DNA from: Siphonodentalium dalli
Lineage: Eukaryota; Mollusca; Scaphopoda; Gadilida; Siphonodentaliidae
Direction: 5' to 3'
Assembly (NCBI GenBank): GCA_032622095.1
Contig: CP136061.1
Span: forward strand, 1,676,001 to 1,740,000
DNA: 64,000 nt
Position 1 is the stretch's first letter. Every line of letters begins with the position of its first letter. The position numbers were made by a program, and so were the translations under genes. This document shows, piece by piece, positions 12,978 through 25,985 of this stretch. Under the pieces are notes generated by a model. That model did not search any database. It saw only the letters and a program-made list of their open reading frames with translations, and was not told the DNA's origin.

Positions 12978-13097
12978 TGTTATATATTTAATAACCGTCA
13001 TCGTCATATTGTTTATGTTTTATTATTGGTGACCTCTCAGACTTGTCAATTTTTTGACCTATTGAGAGTGAATAAAGAATTGAAAATGAAATATGAT

Positions 13098-15094
13098 AAA
13101 AATTCGTTCTATTTTTAGTATTTTTACAGATTCTTCTTGGTACATTATATTTATGTTTTTTCAACTGTTACCCACCGCGAACGCCTTCCGTAGCTATAAA
13201 AGTCATAATACTTGCGGGCGGTAGCAATATCAGGATGAGTCCAAATATTATTTTGCGGTGTTTTTTTTTTGGTCATTTTGAGAGCGGCCAACAACAGATT
13301 GTTAATGTAAATACGCTGACCACACAGTCGAGCTCTACCATAACAAACACAACGTTGACCAATCAGCGTTTGGCTGGTGTTGGATAACACTCATGTTAGC
13401 AAATCACAACCGGCGATGTAACAACGGTGCTCTAAGTCGTCGTCGCAGAGTTCTTTTCCAGAATTAATATCGTCTGACGACTCGATGTATTCTGGTGAAG
13501 AACTACACTTGTGCTATAACCCTTATTTTAATCATTGAGACTGAACAATTCATGCATGTTTCAGCACTCGAGAGGATGGGGCGGGCCGACTGGTTTACGA
13601 TATATGTACAATGAGCTTCATAGAGCTGGCTGAGCAGTCGATGGTAGATGGTCACCACCTGGGAAACCATAACAGTCACATCAACCAATGAATAATGCAT
13701 GCTCTGATCTACGTGAATGGTCACATGATGGTGTGTCATCCAATCATACGAAGATACCATGCTTGCTTGTCGAAGAACTGGCGGCCGCTGTTCATCACAA
13801 TATGGATGTCATGACGATGAATTGGATCGTCAAACATAATTGTTTGCAACATAGATTTATAAAAAACAGATGTACACAAGACACTCAATTCAACTATATA
13901 TTAGCTGATGTTTGGAGTTACGATTCAGTGATATTTCTCTTACAGATGAAGATAACAAGCTGCATCTATAAGAAAACAATTATTCTGAATTTATTTATCA
14001 AAGGAGATATGTGCTTGTTCAAGCACCTATCTTATTTTTATACAAGAACTTATATTTAGTGATGAGAAGATACTCAAATACTCCAAATACTCAAAGTACA
14101 TGTGATGCCGAAAAGCGATGGTTTGTTGATTAATCGCCCCATCATCGGGTACAGAACTGACGATGATTCCAGTGATATTTTGTATTTATTACTACAGACC
14201 TACACTAATACTTACATATATACACCTGCTTACTCATGTACGTAACTCTAAATTTCAAAATTAACCATTTCGATACATCGCGGCCTACGCATACGTTCTG
14301 AATTTCAAAATTGGTAAAAACCCAACTATGTACCATGGTCCCATCTTTATCTGAAACTACCGGTATGGGACAATGATGATACTGTAGATTTTTAACTTCT
14401 TACTACTTGTATTTTAATTATGATGGTGCATGATTCTACGATACTGGTACGCATACGCTTGTCATATAGTATTCTCATATTTCCTAAATTTCAAAACACT
14501 AAGCATACTTCTGATATGCTCCTGTTATTTATTTGTCTGACTTCGAAATTGTCCGCGTGGCGCTTTGGAATGTGTACCTATATTTTATATACGCCTTTGT
14601 CCATGTTACCGAAGACAGGTGTACCCCTGTATTATGTGGTGTTCCCCGCCCCCCCCCCTGGATCTCTAAATTTACAACAAAATACTCAAAGTACGTGTGA
14701 TGCTCTAAACCAACTGCAAAGCTATCACTCACTCTGTCACTTCTCAACTCTAAACCTCACTATTGCAATATCTCACTAATTCAGTTCTTATATGTATGTT
14801 ATTTTCACTTACATTATGCTGCATGTATGAGCAAACCATCTCGTGTGTGTAATGAGGCTCAATAAATTCTAATCTATTATATTCTATTCAGACATGAACA
14901 CACCAACAGACTGATCGGATATTGCTCCCTTGTAAAATGTTCTCTTGCCAAATTTTTGTCCAAATGAAATCGTTTTTAGCCAAATTCCACAAGTAATTGC
15001 CATATTTTATTGAGGGTCTATTTTAGGAACAATTCTCATTTGAAGATAACATTCATCCATGTATACACATACAATGAATGCTTTCGACAAGTTA

Positions 15095-15146
<52 letters not shown>

Positions 15147-18100
15147 TTAATATATATCAAAGTAACAATGTTACAAATTACAAGTCTCTGTCATCAAAGA
15201 ATTCACATACAGAGATTAGTTGGTCGCGTAGCGCCAGGGGTGGTGGAAATGTCGAGTGTTGCACTCCTTCACCGCACGATTTGTTGTTTTTATGCTATCT
15301 TAAATATAGCAAATCATCATATCCGACCGCGACAAAGATTGACGGGGCAGTGCACACGAGGCCATGTTGGTTCGCTGAAATGAAGAACGGGGCCCGTGTT
15401 ATAATGTTAGTGTGTCATTAGTTGTGTTAGTTTAACCCGAGTGACCATATAATTCATATTATGTAGGGCCACTGCTAATATCCGTCGCCATTAACATTCG
15501 ACTGATTAATCTATTGTTTTATAATCACTGGCGATCAAACGCAAACCATCACATATACACATATACATATGGAATACACTGTCGAAATCAAGATGGATTG
15601 TTACAATGATTAGTCGCATGACCTACATGACACAAACAGACAAAGAGGATTAAAACTGTAAAATCAATTTAATCATTACATTTTAATGTTTCGTGCAAAG
15701 TGATGTAATTATTCTTGAGAAAGGAACCGTCGGTTATATAAACAACACTTATACCAGGCCAATTACAAATCACAATCACATATAATAAAATTCGCCTTTG
15801 AATTTTTCCCGGTATCGAAATAGGTCGATCATTACTTGAACTACATGTCTACGAGTATTATATGTCACATAAATAGGCATTGGAGTAATGAATAACACTG
15901 TGTTTAGGCCCTACACATGTCTACAAACAAACCAGCCATTTGCTCGGCATGGAACAGAACAGAGCGTTCCGTGTTAGTCTGTTCCTGATATGGTAGTAAT
16001 AAAGTGAGTTCATTTCAGTTACGTGCGAACAACTGAAAACAGCTGGATAATGGCTGTGACCATGGCAAGTGTTTTACGGAGGATATGAGGCCGGTATATC
16101 GCTAGTTCGTGTATTTTTCGACCTATCTTATATCCTTTCAAATTACGAAGACAATTTTTTTTATCCCGAATGAGAAATGTCCGTTTAAAATTAAATTTAA
16201 AATTAAAAACAAACCTATCAAAATGGTTGCCAAATGAATTTGTTTGTTTAGCAAAATGAAATCATTTTTTTTGGCAAGAGATAGCGCGCACCCTGCTTTC
16301 TTGAGACCCCGGGGTTGGTCAAACAAAACAACTGAATGTGAGAATAAGATAATAATCCAAGACAAGTGGCGTTTCTTTGTTGCAAACAGTGTTCGAAAAA
16401 TCTTTTGCCAAATTAAATACTAATTTTCTGTTCTCACAATTAATGAATATGTTCGTTTTATATAACATCTAACATTCTCTATTATGTCCACACCTTCAAA
16501 TACCGTGTCTAGATTTCTTTAATCCCACCACTATTACCTGACAATATACCACTATAACTACCCATGGTCTACAATTCAGCCTTATGGCAGACAAATGATT
16601 CATTAGTGTTAACCCCATTACTGTTTTATTATATTTGGTTGATAATGCACTGCCATGAGTGCCTTTTTATCCATTAAGCTGTATCACCTAATCAATTAGC
16701 AGACGATGATACAATAAATGTGATTCACGAGTCGCTCCCGTTACAAAATCAATTTGGGTTTTTGAATTAGATTTCTGATTGGGGTAAAAAAAAACGAAAG
16801 CGTGAATCCTGATTGCAAACCATATTTTATATCTTTTGGGAAGAATATGGTTGCTAAAGATAAATTCACTTGTGTCTCACTCAGAGAATGGAAGACTGAA
16901 TCCATTTCCTTGAATTATTTCATTTATTGATGTTGTTTCCTTTCCTTCCCACGTGGAATTTTCTTGAATTATGTCATTTTATCGAATTATATGTTGTCAG
17001 TCTTCTTCAGTCATATCTGGAGATTAGTTCCCTTTTATCGACGATTGCACGTGTTTCACCCGTGTCAGCCCATGACTGCACGTGGCTTGATGAAAAAATG
17101 TCATAGAATACCACACCAACCAAACTAGTGATAGAAGTCACCAGAAAAACTTTCTGCCAATCTTCTATATCCTGAAAAAAATCAGAGTGACGTCACATAA
17201 AAAACAGACAACTAATGATAACAGTCACCAGAAAAACGTTCTTTCGATCTTCTATATTCTGCAGAGCCATATTAAAGGAGTTTTGAGTTTTGAGTGTTCA
17301 GTGTATGTCAGAAAGTTTACCTTTTCAATCATGGTAAAGATATCTCCAGAATTGAACGAGGAGTATGGTTAGTCAAAAAAGTACTTTTCACTGGAGAGAC
17401 TTATTTTAAATTAGCGAGGAAGAATGGTTTTAATTATACCCTGTTCGACTTAACACCCCCCAATTACTATTTCTTCGGCCTCGGAGTGAACAATATTTTA
17501 TTTGAGTCGAAGGAACCACCCTCCAAAACCTAGAGCTATTACTTAAATCTATTTATTTTATACACCTCGAATTGTTGTAATTCTAGCAAAAATCCACGCG
17601 TAAATATACGAGGACATGCGCGGAGTTTTTGTGGTCACCCAAGGTCGCGTTTATCGATGACTTGGTGAAATTATCCTATAGAAGACGACGTCAATTACCA
17701 TCAAAAACAAAATTGACACTATTTTGTGCCAGTTGGCATGCGGATACTTATTCCCGATTCGGTAATCATGTGTTATTAATGAAAATAGAGAGGTTCTAAT
17801 GCCAATACCATGCCGATTATACTTGAAAGATGATGTTTGTTTACATTTATGATGCCACGTGCTTGGGAAACCCAGTTCGAACCAGGCATCGCCATATTTT
17901 CGAGGTGTACACAATATATGGATTTAAAAAATATAAATTTAATAGCTTTGAGATTTTAAGGGTGTGTTTCTCGACTCACAAAAATGTATTTCACCCCGAA
18001 GCCGAAGAAATAGCAATTTAGCAGTGTTAAATAGGACCAGGTATCTTTAAGTTTTGTTTTGCATTTGTGATGGCTCAGAGACAGATTAATCCAACAATTC

Positions 18101-18522
18101 AATATATCGGATACAAGCAATGCCTCATAGCTTCATATATATAGAATACACAGCTAATGTTCCGAAATCAGGATAAATCTCAAAAGTTTCTAAGACGAGA
18201 AAAAAGAAATTACTCTAAAAATAAGCAACATTTCCATTTTCAAGGAATATGTTGTCATTGTTGCTCATTTTCAGTGTCAGTAACCATGTCTTATAGCTAA
18301 GGTTTGTGAGATACAAATTGTAGGAAACCTGGACTAGTTAACGTGTATATCCGACACCCGAACTTGCACAGGAATTTTGCATTTGTTTACATTAAATTTC
18401 ATTATTTTTCTCATAATAATGCTGATCTTTAAATAGTAGAACGACTTGGGATATCAAATCAGTCGGAATAATTGGTAAGTATACTTTACTTCTAAAATAT
18501 ATTATCTATAAATAATGGAGGT
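13098..18522. other. No gene seen
   Basis: Between the LINE and the next repeats I see only short frames. The block at about 16490-16800 (ACCGTGTCTAGA, CAATATACCACTA, ATGCACTGCCATGAGT) recurs near 37215-37440, so it is a dispersed repeat. A (AT)n tract lies at 15095. Nothing else is supported. Confidence 0.6.
15095..15142. repeat. (AT)n microsatellite
   Basis: Uninterrupted TA dinucleotides over about 48 bases. Shorter ones lie at 52231-52252 and 46739-46753. Confidence 0.95.
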
Positions 18523-18607
18523 GAAGTAAGTCATGATAAATGAACTAATTCAAGGAAATGGATTCAGTTTTCCTTGAAGTAAGTCATGATAAATGAACTA
18601 ATTCAAG
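18523..18607. repeat. Direct duplication, 53-base period
   Basis: GAAGTAAGTCATGATAAATG and the following twelve bases occur twice, separated by a 21-base spacer. Confidence 0.85.
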
Positions 18608-19314
18608 TTTTACGAATGAGTTGATGTCAAAGCAACATGTAGACTTTACTGTGTTAATCGTTTTCCACTGACGAAGGCCTATGGACGAAAGCTATGGAAT
18701 GAGCTAATAAATCATTTTATATCAATGACAATTGGTCCCTTTATCTGGACTTTATACATATACTTATTAAGTCATGATAATTCGCGATTATTTTGTGAAA
18801 TTCCACGGATCGTCTGCAACTTGGTCTGAATGTTGACATACACATAACGCAAGAAATGTTCGTAATGGTTTACATAACGCCAAACATGATTTTTTCCGCT
18901 GTTTGGTAAACTATTACAAATAGAGGTAATTATATGGTGTACGGCTAATTGCCGAACCAGTGTCGAGCAAATTGCAATTCACCTAATTTGTTTCTGCACG
19001 GCATATTGCAAGTCGGAATAAATATCTGCCAACTCCGGGCAAATACTTGGCTCCAAATGGGAGTTATATCATGGCATATCAGTGTGATGACGATTGTAAT
19101 ATTTTAAGTTCCAGCTGATTGGTAACCCAGTTATTCGTCCATTCAATTGTGTCTTATTTTTGGGCTTTAAAATAACATCAGATCGGATTATCTCCCCGGA
19201 ATCTTGTCAGCATGGTATGTTTAAATGCCCATTTTGAATATCAACACAGACTATCATATGTGACGATGGTTATGATATATTTCCCCGAAACGCCAAACAT
19301 TGACATACCTCATA

Positions 19315-19733
19315 TTAAGGGGGAGGTCAAGTGACCAATTTTGAATGGGGATTTCCATGCAAATCTGCGGAGCAAAAGCTACAGAGTTGCACATACTTGT
19401 GAGTGTGACTTAACGTGGTATTGGAAACAAGAGGTATTTATCTGGCGAATTAGCTTGGAACTTGTTCCATTATAATGTTGGTGTATTTATTTTTGAAAAT
19501 TATATTGATTTGTTTAAATGTAGGTCAAGTGATGTAATTCCAGATAAAAATTCTTAGAAATATATTTATTGCAAAATTTTATAATTTACCAAGCGAAACC
19601 GCCAGATAAATTCCTGTTCTTTCCAATACCACATCAAGTCACACTCAGAAGTATGTGCAACTCTGTAACTTTTGCCCTCGCAGATTTGCATGGAAATCCC
19701 CATTCAAAATTGTTCACTTGACCTCCCCCTTAA
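19315..19733. repeat. Long-TIR MITE flanked by TTAA (piggyBac-like)
   Basis: TTAA plus GGGGGAGGTCAAGTGA at the left and its inverse plus TTAA at the right. The inverted arms extend about 130 bases each (through CAGAGTTGCACATACTT to ATTTATCTGGCG), leaving a ~150-base middle. TTAA duplication is the piggyBac habit; no transposase is present. Confidence 0.8.
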
Positions 19734-20039
19734 CTAATGTTCGAAGGAAGTCTTAGTCTAGATCAAGTCATGTTTCATAGAACAGAACAAATGATGAAAC
19801 CACAAGCCAATAAAGGTTTCACGGTTGCACAATAAATTTGTGATGCGAACTAATTCAACGATTTTTTGTGTCCTTATAAATAACTGGTACATCTTTAACA
19901 TCTGAATGAAATATTGGTGCAAAAAAGAACAAGTAGACATTTCAGTTTAAAATATAAAAAGAGGCAGGGTGTGGACATGCCAAACATTAGTGGATACAAC
20001 CCTCCCTTTCAAGTTTGTTCCCTCTGAGACCGAAATCCC

Positions 20040-20495
20040 AACATATCCTCATGCAAATAGGTTCATATTGAATGTATTTTAAAAGCCCAAATACGCCTAT
20101 ATTGGCGTTATTTGAATCTGAATTACGCTCTATATGAACGTAAATGGGGCACAAAACAGTAGATTCTGAAATAAGTCCATAATGTGCGTATACCCGTTAT
20201 TCCGTTTAATGGTGTGGGCCGCAGTGAAACCATATTATATAAAGAGCGTGAATCTGGTAAGTCATGTCGATGAATATATTTAGATTAAATAATGCCAATA
20301 TCGGAGTGTTTCGTATGGATGGGGTGCATCACATACGCCCAATACGGACGTATTTGTAATATGAATACGCTTTTATACGACTGTTTTCGTGCCCCTTTTA
20401 CGTTCATATAGAGCGTAATTCAGATTCAAATAATGCCGATATGGGCGTATTTTGGCTTTGAAATACGTTCAATATCGACGCATTTTCAAGAGAAC
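20040..20495. repeat. Fold-back element with arms of TACGCC/GGCGTA words
   Basis: Arm 1 (about 20066-20150) has CCTATATTGGCGTTATTTGA then GAATTACGCTCTATATGAAC; arm 2 (about 20390-20480) is its inverse. The middle carries GTTTAATGGTGTGGGCCGCA then GTGAAACC and AAAGAGCGTG; the right end carries GAGAACAGGCT. Confidence 0.75.
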
Positions 20496-20856
20496 AGGCT
20501 AGAAATTCGACAAAATCCGTTGCAAGCGATACTTGAATTTACCGAACGGGACAACAGTGCGAGTAATTGTCACTTGTGCCACACTCCGGCCCGTTTCTGG
20601 GAATAAAAATAGGTTGATAAATACTCGAAATACTCTTATACGGACTTTATACACAACGTACAGTCTTATCCAAGTCACATAGTTCAATAAACAAAAAATT
20701 AAACCCTTTAGCTAACACTCCCTCCCGTTGACTGAATATAGGAAACATTTGTATTCTGCACCCGTATAGTATGAAAACATTGAGTCGAAAGGAATAATAC
20801 ACAATTCCAATACATGTGTATTTTGATGAATGCAATGGAGAATCGATTCAGTGATA

Positions 20857-22848
20857 TCAAAGATGGTCTATCTCTGCTCTAACAAGTTTTATATTTTCCT
20901 GGGTATAAAGATGATTTATCTCTTCCTAAACACACTTTATATAGTTTCCTGGGTACAAAGATGGTCTATCTCTTTCTAAACACGTTTTATATAGTTTCCG
21001 GGGAATAAAGTTGGTCTAAATCTTCTTAAACACGTTTTATATAGTTTCCTATGTATAAAGATGGTCTATCTCTTTCTAAACACGTTTTATATAGTTTCCG
21101 GGTACAAAGATGGTCTATCTCTTTCTAAACACGTTTTATATAGTTTCCTGGGTACAAAGATGGTCTATCTCTGTCTAAACTCGTTTTATATAGTTTCCTG
21201 GGTACAAAGATGGTCTATCTCTTTCTAAACACGTTTTATATAGTTTCCGGGTACAAAGATGGTCTATCTCTTTCTAAACACGTTTTATATAGTTTCCTAT
21301 GTACAAAGATGGTCTATCTCTTTCTAAACACGTTTTATATAGTTTCCGGGTACAAAGATGGTCTATCTCTTTCTAAACACGTTTTATATAGTTTCCTATG
21401 TATAAAGATGGTCTATCTCTTTCTAAACACGTTTATTATAGTTTCCTGGGTACAAATATGGTCTATCTCTTTCTAAACACGTTTTATATAGTTTCCGGGG
21501 TATAAAGATGGTCTATCTCTTCTTAAACACGTTTTATATAGTTTCCTGTGTATAAAATGGTCTATCTCTTTCTAAACACGTTTTATATGGTTTCCGGGTA
21601 CAAAGATGGTCTATCTCTTTCTAAACACGTTTTATATAGTTTCCTGGGTACAAAGATGGTCTATCTCTGTCTAAACACGTTTTATATAGTTTCCTATGTA
21701 TAAAGATGGTCTATCTCTTTCTAAACACGTTTTATATAGTTTCCGGGTACAAAGATGGTCTATCTCTTTCTAAACACGTTTTATATAGTTTCCGGGTATA
21801 AAGATGGTCTATCTCTTTCTAAACACGTTTTATATAGTTTCCTATTTATAAAGATGGTCTATCTCTTTCTAAACACGTTTTATATAGTTTCCGGGTACAA
21901 AGATGGTCTATCTCTTTCTAAACACGTTTTATATAGTTTCCTGGGTACAAAGATGGTCTATCTCTGTCTAAACTCGTTTTATATAGTTTCCTGGGTACAA
22001 AGATGGTCTATCTCTTTCTAAACACGTTTAATATAGTTTCCTGGGTACAAAGATGGTCTATCTCTTTCTAAACACGTTTAATATAGTTTCATGGGTACAA
22101 AGATGGTCTATCTCTTTCTAAACACGTTTAATATAGTTTCCTGGGCACAAAGATGGTCTATCTCTTTCTAAACACGTTTTATATAGTTTCCGGTGTATAA
22201 AGATGGTCTATCTCTTCTTAAACACGTTTTATATAGTTTCCGGGTACAAAGATGGTCTATCTCTTTCTAAACACGTTTTATATAGTTTCCGGGTATAAAG
22301 ATGGTCTATCTCTTTCTAAACACGTTTTATATAGTTTCCGGGTACAAAGATGGTCTATCTCTGTCTAAACACGTTTTATATAGTTTCCGGGTATAAAGAT
22401 GGTCTATCTCTTCTTAAACACGTTTTATATAGTTTCCTTGGTACAAAGATGGTCTATCTCTTTCTAAACACGTTTTATATAGTTTCCGGGGTATAAAGAT
22501 GGTCTATCTCTTCTTAAACACGTTTTATATAGTTTCCTATGTATAAAGATGGTCTATCTCTTTCTAAACACGTTTTATATAGTTTCCTGGATAAAAAGAT
22601 GGTCTATCTCTTTCTAAACACGTTTTATATAGTTTCCTATGTATAAAGATGGTCTATCTCTTTCTAAACACGTTTTATATAGTTTCCGGGTACAAAGGTG
22701 GTCTATCTCTTTCTAAACACGTTTTATATAGTTTCCTGGGTACAACGATTGTCTATCTCTTTCTAAACACGTTATAGTTAGTTTCTTGGGTACAAAGATG
22801 CTCTATCTCTTCATAAATACATTATATATAGTTTCCGGGGTATAAAAT
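20857..22848 (+). repeat. Satellite array, ~48-base unit, about 40 copies
   Basis: Head-to-tail units with core GGTCTATCTCTTTCTAAACA followed by CGTTTTATATAGTTTCC and a variable GGGTACAAAGAT or ATGTATAAAGAT joint. Unit lengths vary by one or two bases. End units are more diverged than central ones, as expected of unequal exchange. Short open frames in it (for example 21210-21476) are read-through of the repeat. Confidence 0.95.
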
Positions 22849-23081
22849 AATATATATGAGTCGAAGATACCTGTCCCGAAAGGCTTCTATCAATTATTAT
22901 TGATTTTATATCGACGTGTTCTTATATAATGCGACAATCAAGTGGGACATCTTTTCGTTACTATTTTTAGAATTTTAAATAGAATTATACCACATGATAC
23001 GCCCCGAACGAACGCGAGCCGTAATATGCCAGAAATTGATTGTATGTGTATTATACCAGAACATTTGAAATAAAATCAATA

Positions 23082-23466
23082 TTAACCCTTTACCCAACAA
23101 AACGGCCAAAACCGGCCAAATAAAGCTTCAACAGCCTAAAATATCTTCGGTCTGTCTCAATAGAACCATACAAATATGGATATCCTTGACCACATTGTGA
23201 TAGTTACAGTTAGCCCTGTGCCAATGCATTCTCTTATATATGCGAGTCGACCATAGGTCGCCTCGCATATATAAGAGAATGCATCGGCCTAAAAAAAATC
23301 TTTTTTTAACACTTTTTACCATTTTTTCTTACATTCTTTAACAATTTTATAATTTTTAATGTGTTAAGCCAATGCATTCTCTTATATATGCGAGGCGACC
23401 TATGGTCGACTCGCATATATAAGAGAATGCATTGGCACAGGGCCGTTCTGTTGGGTAAAGGGTTAA
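23082..23466. repeat. Fold-back MITE carrying two hairpins, copy 1
   Basis: Ends TTAACCCTTTACCCAAC and GTTGGGTAAAGGGTTAA are perfect inverted repeats. Inside are two ~69-base near-palindromes (23220-23288 and 23368-23436), each starting GCCAATGCATTCTCTTATAT and ending in its inverse, separated by an A/T-rich spacer of AATTTTTTAACA type. The non-hairpin arm matches 53.28-53.43 kb in reverse complement. Confidence 0.85.
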
Positions 23467-24339
23467 TATGATCATGTACGTAAACGCAATTTACGCCCGG
23501 TTGTTACTGTTTATGGGATTATCGGATGAATTGTTATCTGTATAGAAGGATTTGATGATAAACCCTAAGGGTGGATACACACATGCATGTAATCTCTGTA
23601 ATTTTCGTGTATTTGGCGTTTTACAAGGATCATACAGACGATGTAATATGTGTCCACTGACAACCCAATCATTGCCTACGTGTTGAACGCACTGAGTTCT
23701 AGTTCCAATTAAGTCGGAATGTAGATAAACCGTTATCTTGGACCGAGTCGCCAGGCCACTTAAAATAATTGTTCGTGGGATAACCCATATGGTAGACTTT
23801 CTATTTAAATAATTACCAGTCCTCTCTTATTTATAGCAGTGGTGGATTAGGATTTCCCCGACGCATGCATATGACCCCGAAAGCTACCAGGCGGGGTTGG
23901 CTAACTCTGAGCTATTTAAGTAAAACATATCATATTGTACCTTCTTGTCCAGATTATTCCGACCGATACATTCAACTAAGTCCCTTAGCGATTTGAGGCT
24001 TTCGAGACCCCACCAAACAAGCATCATGGTTGAAAATGTTCTATGCATCAAGCCTGTATATGCCAGACGTATGGCTTCTGGTGTTCGTGCATTAATAACA
24101 TGCCAGATATCACACAGACTTTACTAATTTCCGCATCCGTAAGAGAAGAATGTTTTGGACTGGCCTTAAATATACTGATAGAAGACAATTTGACTTCGCT
24201 TAGCACTACTCACTTGTCTGGCCTGTTAACAATGAACCGCTCGCGCGCAGGTGATTAATGTTGTCAATTATTGGTGTGGCCATGTAAAATACATGTATTT
24301 TACATACAGAAATTACATACATGTGTGTATCCACCCTAA
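23467..24339. other. No gene seen; start of a dispersed repeat
   Basis: 23467-23570 (AAACGCAATTTACGCCC, TATGGGATTATCGGATGAAT) recurs at 25090-25190. The remainder is unique and without convincing exon signals, although the missing last transporter exon should lie somewhere below 26.7 kb. Confidence 0.5.
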
Positions 24340-25985
24340 GTTATAATGGGACACAATAAAATGATATATACAATGTATGTAAATAATCACATATAACGTA
24401 AATGTGGATATTTAGCCTGCATGTAATACGAGTCTCAGCTGTATGGCCATCGACGCAGTCCTGTCTGGAATTTTGCGCGCCGGTGCAGGTAGTGACGTCA
24501 TGGTGTGCGTCTTGATGTCATGACGCCTTTACTGGTTTCCCAAGAAGCAATCTTAAAATTACTCTGCGATCTTTCAATCGGTACTTAAAGTTTCCGTTTA
24601 TCGGCCTTGAACTTTGAGAATATTTCATCAATCTTTTAGGCTGAAATCGCGGTAAATATTTTTTATAATTTTATGAAATATGTAAACAAAACTTTTTCAT
24701 GCAATTTAACTTTTTTGTTAACCAGAGCGTTTGTTCAATTTACACTCACTTTTTGAAAATATATTTGGCTTTAGGAGCATGATGTTCCTACATATGATGA
24801 AGTATAGCTAACAGTTGCTAGATCAAAGTTTTTTATTTTTGCCCTGGAGCATTTTGCCCAATTACACATTTCGAGGTGGCATTAATCAATACAAAAATGG
24901 CGGCCGTCGCCAACAATCATTTTTGGACTTCGCTGACCTTTGAATTATGAATAAATTATTCTACTTTAGGTAATTTAATCTATTTTTAGAGTGGGCTGAA
25001 AAAGTCGATTAGTATATCTCATATTCGCATACGTATACCCTAGGTCGCTTCCCTTCCGCGGCTTCGCCGTGGGAGAGCGGGCGCTAATATGATCACACGT
25101 AAGCGCAATTTGCGCCCGTTTGTTACTGTTCATTATGGGATTATCGGATGAATTTTCATCTTTATAAGGATTTAATGATAAACCGTAACGGGACACAAGG
25201 CAATTATATATATGTAAATAATCACATATAACGTAAATGTTTGGCAGATGTGTCGTTTAGCCTGACCGTGTAACACGTGTCTCAGCTGTCTGGCAATCGA
25301 CGCAGTCCTGTGTCTGGAGTTTTGCGCGTCGATGTAGGTTGTGACGTCATGATGCACGTCTTGATGTCAAGACGCCTTTACTGGTTTTCCAAAAAGTTAT
25401 CTTAAAAGGACTATGCGATCTTTCAATCGGAACTTATAGTTTCACTTTGTCGGCCTTGAACTTCGAGAATAATTCATCAATCTTTTAGGCGAAAATACCG
25501 TTAGAAAATTGAAGATAATATCTAAACGACCAGTAAGGCCCATAGAATCCTCTTTCGGGGCAAATATTTTTAATAATTTTTATAAAATATGTAAACAAAA
25601 CTTTTTCATGCAATTTCACTTTTTTGTTAACCAGAGCTTTGGTTTAATTTACATTCAATTTTTTAAATATCTTTGGCTTTAGGAGCATGTTGTTCCTACA
25701 TATGATGAAGTATAACTAACATTGCCGGAACAAAGTTTTTTTTATTTTTGCCCTGGAGCATTTTGCCCAATTACACATTTCGAGGTGGTATTAATAAATG
25801 CAAAATGGCGGCCGTCGCCAAAAATAATTTTGGACTCAGCTGACCTTTGAGTTATGAATAAATTATCTATTTTAGGTAAGTAAATCTATTTTAAGATTGG
25901 GCTGAAAAAGTCGATTAGTATATATCTCATATCCGCATACGTATACCCTAGGTCGCTTCGCTGCCGCGGGAGAGCGGGCGCTATT
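24340..25985. repeat. ~800-base tandem (direct) duplication
   Basis: 24340-25085 and 25185-25985 share long runs in the same order, for example AATCACATATAACGTAAATG, TTTTGCGCG near a GTGACGTCATG, TTTGCCCTGGAGCATTTTGC, ATGGCGGCCGTCGCCAA and ACGTATACCCTAGGTCGCTT. Some indels separate the copies. A partial third copy lies at about 54840-55020, so the unit is a mobile or dispersed repeat. No protein is encoded. Confidence 0.8.

Larger units (their letters stand above)
7884..13088 (+). mobile_element. Near full-length LINE with L1-type ORF1 and EN-RT ORF2
   Basis: A two-ORF non-LTR retrotransposon of about 5.2 kb. The order is 5' leader, coiled-coil/RRM ORF1, overlapping ORF2 with AP-type endonuclease, reverse transcriptase and a Cys/His tail, then a short 3' end (AATAAAGAATTGAAAATGAA). 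A possible 9-base target duplication AAATATGAT occurs at 7875-7883 and 13089-13097; its AT richness makes it uncertain. Several single stops and frame changes make it inactive, yet the architecture is intact, so it is an old but complete copy. The clade was not assigned; the ORF1 type is that of L1/Tx1-like elements. Confidence 0.85.

Noticed and set aside
20499-20687. Minus-strand 62-codon frame as the missing last transporter exon
   Set aside because: FINLFLFPETGRSVAQ recalls helix 12 only loosely, no good acceptor was seen, and it overlaps a fold-back element.
21210-22021. Two 88-codon frames in the satellite
   Set aside because: Simple read-through of the 48-base unit.
20857-22848. CRISPR array
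   Set aside because: Units are continuous with no unique spacers, and the window is eukaryotic.
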